From NCBI RefSeq assembly GCF_030159855.1, contig NZ_BSNG01000002.1:1-45933 (forward strand): a DNA stretch of 45,933 nt, written 5' to 3'. The notes under the pieces are model-generated. The model ran no database searches and was not told where the DNA came from. It was given only the letters and a program-made list of their open reading frames with translations. The position numbers and the translations under genes were made by a program. This document shows positions 40,177 to 45,933 of the stretch, in pieces. The first letter of the stretch is position 1. The number at the start of each line of letters is the position of its first letter. Source of the DNA: Devosia yakushimensis. GTDB taxonomy: Bacteria; Pseudomonadota; Alphaproteobacteria; Rhizobiales; Devosiaceae.

Positions 40177-40238
40177 TCTTGAACCATTCCAAACTACAGC
40201 GGCCCCTCCCGCATGTCAGGACGGCCCAGGAAGACGCA

Positions 40239-40625
40239 ATGACGGTTCGCTCCCGCCCCCTTTCCCCGCATCTGCAGATCTATCGCTTCACCATCACCAT
40301 GGCGATGTCGATCATCCATCGCGCCACCGGCATAGCCAATTATGTGGGCACGGCGCTGCTGGTGCTGTGGCTCGCGGCCGCCGCCTGGGGCGCCGAGCCG
40401 CTCAATCTGGTCAATGCCATTTATGGCAGCTGGTTCGGGCAGCTAGTGCTGTTCGGATATACCTGGTCGCTGTTCCACCACATGCTGGGTGGCCTGCGCC
40501 ACTTCGTCTGGGACTTTGCCGAGATGATGGAGCCGGGCCAGCGCGAGGCCATGGCCTGGGCGACGCTGGCGGCATCGATCGTGCTGACGCTGCTGGTCTG
40601 GACCGTTTTTGTGTGGGTGCGTTGA
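40239..40625 (+). CDS. sdhC: Succinate dehydrogenase cytochrome b556 subunit
   Basis: 128 aa, three membrane helices. Visible blocks are RPLSPHLQIYRFTITMAMSI, HRATGIANYVG and the heme-contact SLFHHMLGGLRHFVWD. SdhC and SdhD anchor the catalytic subunits and carry the heme b and ubiquinone site. AGGAAGACGC precedes the ATG. It is the first gene of the operon; the short spacing to sdhD (2 nt after the stop) supports co-translation. Confidence 0.96.
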   Translation: MTVRSRPLSPHLQIYRFTITMAMSIIHRATGIANYVGTALLVLWLAAAAWGAEPLNLVNAIYGSWFGQLVLFGYTWSLFHHMLGGLRHFVWDFAEMMEPGQREAMAWATLAASIVLTLLVWTVFVWVR

Positions 40626-40626
40626 G

Positions 40627-41019
40627 ATGCGTGAACAAGTGATCACCCGCGAGGTCATCGCCAATCCCAAGACCAAATATGGCAATGGGCCCGCTTCGAC
40701 CCGCCATTTCATCACCCAGCGGCTGACCGGCGCGATCAATGTGCTGTTTGTGGGCCTCTTGGTCTTCATCGTGGTGCGGCTGGCGGGGCACGACCGGGCC
40801 GAGATGGTGGGGCTGATCGGCAATGGCTTTGTCGGCATTCCGTTGGCGGTGCTCTTGGCCATCGTGACCGTGCATATGCGCAATGGCATGCGCGATACGC
40901 TGGAAGACTATTTTTCCGGCCGTACCTACGGCCTCTACATGATGCTCAACACCATGTTCTGCCTCGCCGTCGGCCTTGTCGGCGTGGTTTCCATTCTCAA
41001 GCTCGTCTTCTGGGGTTAG
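40627..41019 (+). CDS. sdhD: Succinate dehydrogenase, hydrophobic membrane anchor
   Basis: 130 aa. Three membrane helices and the family block HMRNGMRDTLEDYF, whose His is a heme ligand candidate, with TKYGNGPASTRHFITQRLTG at the start. The ATG at 40627 lies right after the sdhC stop. The longer frame reading from 40609 runs back into sdhC. The protein with SdhC forms the quinone/heme anchor. Confidence 0.94.
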   Translation: MREQVITREVIANPKTKYGNGPASTRHFITQRLTGAINVLFVGLLVFIVVRLAGHDRAEMVGLIGNGFVGIPLAVLLAIVTVHMRNGMRDTLEDYFSGRTYGLYMMLNTMFCLAVGLVGVVSILKLVFWG

Positions 41020-41025
41020 TGCCTG

Positions 41026-42840
41026 ATGGCTTCCACTTATGAACTCATCGACCACGAATTCGACGTGGTCGTGGTGGGCGCCGGCGGCGCAGGCCTCCGC
41101 GCGACGCTGGGCATGGCCGAGCAGGGTTTCAACACCGCCTGCATCACCAAGGTTTTCCCCACCCGCAGCCATACCGTCGCGGCGCAGGGCGGCATTGCCG
41201 CGTCCCTGCAGAATATGGGCCCCGACAGCTGGCAATGGCACATGTACGACACTGTCAAGGGGTCGGACTGGCTGGGCGATAATGACGCCATGGAATATCT
41301 GGCGCGCGAAGCTCCGGCCGCCATCTATGAGCTGGAACATTACGGCGTGCCGTTCAGCCGCACCGAGCAGGGCAAGATCTATCAGCGCCCCTTTGGCGGC
41401 CACATGACCGAATTCGGCGATGGCCCGCCGGTGCAGCGCACTTGCGCCGCCGCCGACCGCACGGGCCACGCGATCCTGCACACGCTGTACGGGCAGAGCC
41501 TGCGCAACAATGCGCAATTCTATATCGAATATTTCGCGCTCGACCTGATCATGGGCGAGAACGGGGAATGCCAGGGCGTGATCGCCTGGAAGCTCGATGA
41601 CGGCACGCTGCATCGCTTCCGCGCCAAGCTGGTCGTGCTGGCGACCGGCGGCTATGGCCGCTCCTATTTCTCGGCCACCTCGGCCCATACCTGCACCGGC
41701 GACGGCAATGGCATGGTGGCGCGGGCGGGCTTGCCGCTCCAGGATATGGAATTCGTGCAATTCCACCCCACCGGCATTTATGGCGCGGGTGTCCTCATCA
41801 CCGAGGGCGCGCGTGGCGAGGGCGGGTATCTGACCAATTCGGAAGGCGAGCGCTTCATGGAGCGCTATGCCCCCAATGCCAAGGACCTGGCATCGCGCGA
41901 CGTGGTGAGCCGCTGCATGACGCTCGAAATCCGCGAGGGCAGGGGCGTCGGTCCCAACAAGGACCACATCTATCTCCACCTCGATCATCTCGACCCGAAA
42001 GTGCTGCATGAGCGGCTGCCGGGCATTACCGAGAGCGCCAAGATTTTCGCCGGCGTAGACCTCACCCGCGAGCCGATCCCGGTGCTGCCGACCGTGCACT
42101 ACAATATGGGCGGCATTCCCGCCAATTATCATGGCGAAGTGCTTGATCCGACGGCGGACGATCCCAATCGCATCGTGCCCGGCCTGATGGCGGTGGGCGA
42201 GGCGGCCTGCGCTTCGGTGCATGGCGCCAATCGGCTGGGCTCCAATTCGCTGACCGACCTTGTGGTGTTCGGCCGCGCCGCCGCCATTCGCGCCGGCAAG
42301 GTGATCGATAAGTCGAGCCCCGTGCCCGGCATCAATGCTGCCGAGGACGCCAAAATCCTCGCCCGCTTCGATCGCCTCCGCAATGCCAATGGCAGCCAGC
42401 CCACGGCCAAGCTGCGCGATGAGATGCAGCGCACCATGCAGGCCGATGCCGCCGTGTTCCGCACCGACCAGTCGCTCAAGAACGGCGTCAAGGCGATGAG
42501 CGAAATCTATGCGCGCCTGCCCGAGGTGAAGGTCACCGACCGCTCGCTGATCTGGAATTCGGACCTGGTGGAAACGCTGGAGCTGGAAAACCTCATGACC
42601 TGCGCCATCGCCACGGTGGTCTCTGCCGAAGCCCGCCACGAAAGCCGCGGCGCCCATGCGCATGAGGATTTCCCCAATCGCGACGACCAGGAATGGCGCA
42701 AACACACGCTGGCCCGGGTCAATGTCGATACCGGGGCGGTCGCGCTCAGCTACCGGCCGGTGATCGTCGATCCGCTCACCCCGCAAAGCGAAGGCGGCAT
42801 CGACCTCAAGAAAATCGCGCCCAAGGCACGTGTTTACTAA
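41026..42840 (+). CDS. sdhA: Succinate dehydrogenase flavoprotein subunit
   Basis: 604 aa. It oxidises succinate to fumarate with covalent FAD. Visible motifs are VVVVGAGGAGLRAT, the flavinylation His in SHTVAAQGGIAA, GGHMTEFGDGPPVQRTCAA, EFVQFHPTGIYGAGVLITEGARGEGGYL (dicarboxylate site), and HGANRLGSNSLTDLVVFGR. It starts 6 nt after sdhD. Its stop overlaps the start of a DUF3052 gene (TAATG) rather than sdhB, which is 800 bp further on. Confidence 0.98.
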   Translation: MASTYELIDHEFDVVVVGAGGAGLRATLGMAEQGFNTACITKVFPTRSHTVAAQGGIAASLQNMGPDSWQWHMYDTVKGSDWLGDNDAMEYLAREAPAAIYELEHYGVPFSRTEQGKIYQRPFGGHMTEFGDGPPVQRTCAAADRTGHAILHTLYGQSLRNNAQFYIEYFALDLIMGENGECQGVIAWKLDDGTLHRFRAKLVVLATGGYGRSYFSATSAHTCTGDGNGMVARAGLPLQDMEFVQFHPTGIYGAGVLITEGARGEGGYLTNSEGERFMERYAPNAKDLASRDVVSRCMTLEIREGRGVGPNKDHIYLHLDHLDPKVLHERLPGITESAKIFAGVDLTREPIPVLPTVHYNMGGIPANYHGEVLDPTADDPNRIVPGLMAVGEAACASVHGANRLGSNSLTDLVVFGRAAAIRAGKVIDKSSPVPGINAAEDAKILARFDRLRNANGSQPTAKLRDEMQRTMQADAAVFRTDQSLKNGVKAMSEIYARLPEVKVTDRSLIWNSDLVETLELENLMTCAIATVVSAEARHESRGAHAHEDFPNRDDQEWRKHTLARVNVDTGAVALSYRPVIVDPLTPQSEGGIDLKKIAPKARVY

Positions 42841-43268
42841 TGAGCGATCCGGCCGGATATTCGGGCACACCCCTGGCGCAAAAGCTGGGGCTCAAGGATG
42901 GGCAGCGCGTGCTGTTTGTCGATCTGCCCGAGACTTTGGCCGAGCTGGCTTTGAGCCGGCAATTTGTCGAGGCCGGCCGCGTCGGTACCGATCGGCTGGG
43001 CGATGGGACCGGCTATGACGTGATCCATCTCTTCACCACTGCCCGGGCGGTGCTTGAGGCTCTGGCACGGCGGTTGATGGGCATGATCGCCCGCAATGGG
43101 ATGATCTGGGTGAGCTGGCCGAAAAAGGCGGCTGGTATCGCCACCGATATCACCGAGGATGTGATCCGCTCCGTGGTGCTGCCGCTGGGGCTGGTGGATG
43201 TGAAGGTCTGCGCCGTCGATCAGACCTGGTCGGGGCTGAAACTGGTGATCCGGAAGGAATTGCGCTGA
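42840..43268 (+). CDS. DUF3052 family protein inside the sdh operon
   Basis: 142 aa. The DUF3052 pattern is SGTPLAQKLGLKDGQRVLFVDLPETL, VIHLFTTARAVLEAL, MIWVSWPKKAAGIATDITEDVIR and VDQTWSGLKLVIRKEL. It is cytosolic, of unknown function, with a possible winged or Rossmann-like fold. The start overlaps the sdhA stop and its stop overlaps the next gene's start (TGATG), so it is translated with SDH. Whether it acts on SDH is an inference from position. Confidence 0.85.
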   Translation: MSDPAGYSGTPLAQKLGLKDGQRVLFVDLPETLAELALSRQFVEAGRVGTDRLGDGTGYDVIHLFTTARAVLEALARRLMGMIARNGMIWVSWPKKAAGIATDITEDVIRSVVLPLGLVDVKVCAVDQTWSGLKLVIRKELR

Positions 43269-43555
43269 TGCGTCTGGGACTGGCTTTGGTAGGTGTAATA
43301 GTTTTTGCGGCGCCGGCTTTTGCCGCCGCGCCCACGCCGGCGCAGAAGACCGAATTTTACCAGGTCTGCATGGGGATCGCGAGCGATGACACGCTGTGCT
43401 CCTGCAAGGCCGATGCGGCGATGAGCCTGATCGACGAGCGCTTCATGGGCGTGGTGATTGCCTCGATGAAGGGCGGCTCGCCCGCTGAAGGTGATTACGC
43501 GGCCTACAATACCTATGTCGCCAAGAGCAACCAGGTCTGCAAACCGAATTACTAG
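43268..43555 (+). CDS. Small secreted four-cysteine protein inside the sdh operon
   Basis: 95 aa. A signal peptide of about 19 residues is followed by a helical domain with Cys34, Cys44, Cys46 and Cys91 (VCMG, LCSCK, VCK). The C44-x-C46 pair and the two outer cysteines could form two disulfides or a metal site. Family not recognised. The start overlaps the DUF3052 stop; sdhB begins about 70 nt downstream after its own ribosome-binding site. Confidence 0.8.
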   Translation: MRLGLALVGVIVFAAPAFAAAPTPAQKTEFYQVCMGIASDDTLCSCKADAAMSLIDERFMGVVIASMKGGSPAEGDYAAYNTYVAKSNQVCKPNY

Positions 43556-43625
43556 CCTTTGTTCGCGACACCGCGGACTGACCAAATTCAGTGCCGGTTG
43601 AGCGGCACTTAGGAAAGGACCAAAA

Positions 43626-44411
43626 ATGGTCGAACTGATGCTCCCCAAGGCCGACCGGCCTCAGAAGGGCAAGACCTGGCCCAAGCCCGAGGGTGCCAAG
43701 CGCCTGCGCGAATATCACATCTATCGCTACGACCCCGACCAGAACGTCAATCCGCGCATCGATACCTATTTCGTCAATCTGGACGATTGCGGCCCGATGA
43801 TCCTGGATGGCCTGCTCTGGATCAAGAACAAGGTCGATCCCACCCTGACGCTGCGGCGGAGCTGCCGCGAGGGCATTTGCGGCTCGTGCTCGATGAATAT
43901 CAACGGGCTCAATACCCTGGCCTGTACCAAGGGCATGGACGACTCGACCGGCCCGATCAAGATCTATCCGCTGCCGCATATGCCGGTGGTCAAGGACCTG
44001 GTGCCCGACCTCACCAATTTCTATGCCCAGCACCGCGCCATCGAGCCCTGGCTCAAGACCACCTCGCCCACGCCCGAAAAGGAATGGACGCAATCGGTGC
44101 CCGAGCGCGCCAAGCTCGACGGGCTCTATGAATGTATCCTGTGCGCCTGCTGCTCCACCTCGTGCCCGTCCTATTGGTGGAATGGCGAAAAATATCTGGG
44201 GCCGGCCGCCTTGCTGCAGGCCTATCGCTGGCTGATCGATTCACGTGACGAGAGCACGCAGGAGCGGCTCGACGACCTCGAAGACCCCTTCAAGCTCTAT
44301 CGCTGCCACACCATCATGAACTGCGCCAAGGTCTGCCCCAAGGGGCTCAACCCGGCCAAGGCCATTGCCCAGATCAAGAAGATGATGGTGGAGCGCAAGG
44401 TCGCGGCGTAG
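43626..44411 (+). CDS. sdhB: Succinate dehydrogenase iron-sulfur subunit
   Basis: 261 aa. It carries the 2Fe-2S cluster (CREGICGSCSMNINGLNTLAC), the 4Fe-4S cluster (CILCACCSTSCPSYWW) and the 3Fe-4S cluster (CHTIMNCAKVCPKGLNP). It transfers electrons from SdhA to quinone. The ATG has AGGAAAGGACC before it. It ends the operon just before a strong terminator. Confidence 0.98.
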   Translation: MVELMLPKADRPQKGKTWPKPEGAKRLREYHIYRYDPDQNVNPRIDTYFVNLDDCGPMILDGLLWIKNKVDPTLTLRRSCREGICGSCSMNINGLNTLACTKGMDDSTGPIKIYPLPHMPVVKDLVPDLTNFYAQHRAIEPWLKTTSPTPEKEWTQSVPERAKLDGLYECILCACCSTSCPSYWWNGEKYLGPAALLQAYRWLIDSRDESTQERLDDLEDPFKLYRCHTIMNCAKVCPKGLNPAKAIAQIKKMMVERKVAA

Positions 44412-44433
44412 TTTTTGCGTTTTTGGTTTGAAC

Positions 44434-44465
44434 AAGCCCGCGGGGATGACCTCGCGGGCTTTTTG
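44434..44465 (+). terminator. Intrinsic terminator after the sdh operon
   Basis: AGCCCGCG and CGCGGGCT pair around a 10-nt loop and are followed by five T. It lies about 25 nt past the sdhB stop. Confidence 0.9.
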
Positions 44466-44549
44466 TTTGGCGGTTGCCTCTTCCCTCATTCTACCACCGC
44501 GCCATCCCATCGATGGGGAGGGGCGGGCTGGTGCTTATTTCACCCACGG

Positions 44550-44631
44550 CGTCATTCCCGCGCAGGCGGGAATCCACTCTCAAAAATTCCATCACAACGA
44601 AAGAATGGATTCCCGCCTGCGCGGGAATGAC
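44550..44631. repeat. Family A twin-palindrome repeat (copy 7)
   Basis: Arms GTCATTCCCGCGCAGGCGGG and CCCGCCTGCGCGGGAATGAC, ~28 nt apart, extended by ATCCACTCT / AATGGAT. It is nearly identical to copy 6. Confidence 0.9.
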
Positions 44632-44713
44632 TTTGTGAGGAGGATAGCGAAGGAGTGATTTCGAGTTCGGACGTTGGAGCTGGACACTTGCTCGTGCCCC
44701 CCATCTCTCCCAA

Positions 44714-44799
44714 CCACCGCGCCTCCCTCGGGCTTGACCCGAGGGCCAGTCTCAACCCGGCAGGTGCGGCGAGTGGTCCCCGGGTCGAGCCCGAGGAAG
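44714..44799. repeat. Family B twin-palindrome repeat (copy 3)
   Basis: CTCGGGCTTGACCCGAGGG and CCCCGGGTCGAGCCCGAGG in inverted orientation; the right arm has diverged (CCCC for CCCT). The flanks match copy 1 and 2 less well. Confidence 0.85.
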
Positions 44800-44877
44800 G
44801 CGATCGTGTGGAGGATAGCCCGAAGCGTCGGAACGATCATCCGGACGTCGAAAGCCCCGATGCCCGAAGGCCAAAAC

Positions 44878-44904
44878 AAAAAACGGCGGAGCTTTCGCCC
44901 CGCC
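44878..44904 (-). terminator. Intrinsic terminator after the repeat-protein gene (minus strand)
   Basis: On the minus strand GGCGGGGC-GAAA-GCTCCGCC followed by GTTTTTTG. It lies about 25 nt after the stop of the CDDPRF-repeat gene. Confidence 0.82.
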
Positions 44905-44928
44905 GCCTGAAATCAAATCCGCAAAAAC

Positions 44929-45933
44929 CTACAGCCCGTCGTCTTCCTTCAGGACAATGGTGCCGGCCTCGAAGGCGGCCTTGCAGTCATTGGCGTCGTG
45001 GTCCCTATCGCTTTCGAGCAGGGTGATGGCTGCGCCCGGGCCTTCGAAGCGCGGGTCGTCGCATTGGTCATCATCGGCATAGCTCGAGCTATTGTCGCCG
45101 AACTCGATATGGCTGCTGTCATAGGGCGCGCCGGCGGCATAGCTGGGCTGGTAGACCTCGCGGATCTGCACCTTGCCTTCGGCTTCCAGCGCCTTGCAAT
45201 CGGTGGCGTCGGCCATCTGGTCTTCGTAAAGCAGCTTTTTGTTGGTGCCTTCGCCGGCAAAGCGGGGGTCGTCGCATTCCCCGTCATTGGCCCATTTGGA
45301 CGTGTCATAGCCATAGTCGAATTCGGTGGGCGCCGAACTCGTATTGCTGGCGGCGGTGCCATCGGGGTCGAAGGTCACGGTGCCGGCCTCATAGGCGGCG
45401 CGGCAGTCGGTGGCGTCGTGGGCGATATCCTCGTCCAGCATTTCGGAAGCGGCGCCCGGGCCCGAGAAGCGCGGATCGTCACACTCGTCATCCTTGGCCC
45501 ATTCGCTGGTGTCGTCGCCAAAGTCGATATCGGAAATGTCGACGGCGGTCGCGGCCGCGCCGGTATCTCCGGTAAAGGTCACGGTGCCGGCCTCATAGGC
45601 GGCCTTGCAGTCGGTGGCGTCCTTGGCGATATCGGCGTCGAGCAGTTCGGCGGCGCTGCCGGTGCCCGAAAAGCGCGGATCGTCGCATTCCCCGTCATTG
45701 GCCCATTCGCTCGAATCATCGCCGAAGTTGATGTCGCCAGTGGTGGTGACTGTCGCCGGAGTGTCCGAAGCGCCGTCCACCAGGGTCACGGTGCCGGCTT
45801 CAAAGGCGGCGCGGCAATCGGTGGCATCCTTGCGGATGTCTTCGTCGAGCAGTTCATCGGCGCTGCCTTCACCCGAGAAGCGCGGGTCGTCACATTCCCC
45901 GTCATTGGCCCATTCGCTCGAATCATCGCCGAA
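44929..45933 (-). CDS. CDDPRF-repeat protein, C-terminal part (cut by window edge)
   Basis: 334 residues are visible and the start lies beyond the window. The whole visible part is built from five tandem units of 68-71 residues (the last is shorter at 57). Each starts with [FY]G.[DN].S..[AY].D..CDDPRF.G.G and has a second block D...DA.DC.A in its middle. The first Cys of each unit is at unit position 14 and the second at position 40, in all five. The repeats are very acidic and the fourth is the most divergent. No catalytic motif, membrane helix or signal peptide can be seen here, and the upstream end is missing. The motif occurs in secreted proteins of alphaproteobacteria; its function is not known to me. 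Confidence 0.88.
   Translation of the reverse strand, partial: FGDDSSEWANDGECDDPRFSGEGSADELLDEDIRKDATDCRAAFEAGTVTLVDGASDTPATVTTTGDINFGDDSSEWANDGECDDPRFSGTGSAAELLDADIAKDATDCKAAYEAGTVTFTGDTGAAATAVDISDIDFGDDTSEWAKDDECDDPRFSGPGAASEMLDEDIAHDATDCRAAYEAGTVTFDPDGTAASNTSSAPTEFDYGYDTSKWANDGECDDPRFAGEGTNKKLLYEDQMADATDCKALEAEGKVQIREVYQPSYAAGAPYDSSHIEFGDNSSSYADDDQCDDPRFEGPGAAITLLESDRDHDANDCKAAFEAGTIVLKEDDGL
44929..45933 (-). repeat. Tandem 68-71-residue repeats within the CDDPRF gene
   Basis: Unit boundaries on the minus strand begin at about 45933, 45726, 45522, 45315 and 45102. The repeats are diverged at the base level, so they are old copies or have been maintained under selection on the protein. The number of units upstream is unknown. 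Confidence 0.88.

Larger units (their letters stand above)
39508..40238. other. Intergenic region of 730 bp before the sdh operon
   Basis: It contains a family B pair, a family A pair and, near the end, the sdh promoter region (40149-40176). No ORF with coding character was found. The long reading frames across it depend on the repeats. Confidence 0.6.
44412..44928. other. Intergenic region of 520 bp after sdhB
   Basis: It holds the sdh terminator, one family A pair, one family B pair and the terminator of the repeat-protein gene on the other strand. No coding ORF is visible. Confidence 0.6.

Noticed and set aside
39951..40238. Upstream extension of sdhC
   Set aside because: It reads through a family A repeat and the candidate promoter; the normal SdhC N-terminus begins at 40239 with a good ribosome-binding site.
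40411..42870. An 819-codon open frame on the minus strand opposite sdhC, sdhD and sdhA
   Set aside because: It is an antisense shadow of the sdh genes. Its composition (His/Ala/Arg-rich, no domains) is what high-GC codon bias produces, and the sdh genes on the other strand have clear motifs.
8914..44799. Possible CRISPR arrays at the palindromic repeats
   Set aside because: The repeats occur as isolated inverted pairs in different gaps, not as direct repeats with regular spacers, and no cas genes are present.

Overview
The window is a gene-dense, GC-rich (visibly above 60% G+C) chromosomal segment of an alphaproteobacterium. The gene content and order point to Hyphomicrobiales, most likely Devosia or a close Devosiaceae relative. 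The evidence is the hemC-hemD-mitofilin(Mic60)-hemY block facing tsaD-gpsA-YciI-EVE, an ffh-rpsP pair, a mitochondrial-type SDH operon, and many families of short palindromic intergenic repeats. The genus is an inference; the class is well supported. No rRNA, tRNA, IS element, prophage or CRISPR array was seen. The genes are almost all housekeeping or conserved accessory genes.

Layout. Positions 1-3.3 kb (minus): heme/tetrapyrrole operon hemC-hemD-mic60-hemY, with hemY cut by the window edge. 3.4-6.2 kb (plus): tsaD-gpsA-YciI-EVE. 6.3-7.4 kb: DUF1761 membrane protein convergent with YciB/IspZ. 7.5-8.9 kb: a 128-nt imperfect hairpin and ftsY. 9.0-12.4 kb (minus): dapF-mtaB and a BcsL/CelD-type acetyltransferase. 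12.5-15.3 kb (plus): a small methyltransferase, ffh and rpsP with a clear terminator. 15.5-21.5 kb (mostly minus): leuB, gdhA, leuD-RidA-CPBP protease and argC, with a divergent Rnk/Gre-like gene. 21.6-25.7 kb (plus): deoD, a helical-repeat protein, an unrecognised four-TM protein coupled to a membrane-anchored ClpP-like protease, and a small unknown protein. 25.7-28.2 kb (minus): a membrane diguanylate cyclase and a luciferase-like oxidoreductase. 28.4-30.6 kb (plus): a secreted fasciclin protein and two PagL-like outer-membrane paralogues. 30.7-35.2 kb: a BaiN/YhiN flavoprotein, then asd behind a long leader, then two tandem EamA transporters. 35.3-39.5 kb (mostly minus): two secreted EF-hand proteins, a beta carbonic anhydrase, a NUDIX hydrolase, and a DUF899 protein with a small membrane partner. 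40.2-44.4 kb (plus): sdhC-sdhD-sdhA-[DUF3052]-[small secreted 4-Cys protein]-sdhB. 44.9 kb to the end (minus): a gene made of 68-71-residue CDDPRF repeats that runs off the window.

Functional themes are heme synthesis and inner-membrane organisation, SRP targeting (Ffh and FtsY), tRNA A37 modification (TsaD and MtaB), amino-acid biosynthesis (leuB, leuD, argC, dapF, asd, gdhA), respiration (SDH), and several small secreted or envelope proteins. Three families of paired palindromes (A: GTCATTCCCGCG type; B: CTCGGGCTTGACCCGAG type; C: CCTCCCCTCAAGGGG type) fill most of the longer gaps.

The observations I consider most worth checking are: the asd leader (A-tract promoter, a 31-codon ORF rich in Thr/Met/Lys, mutually exclusive hairpins); the CDDPRF repeat protein; the coupled coiled-coil/ClpP-like membrane pair; and the two non-SDH genes embedded in the sdh operon. 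All calls are from reading the sequence; no database search was run.
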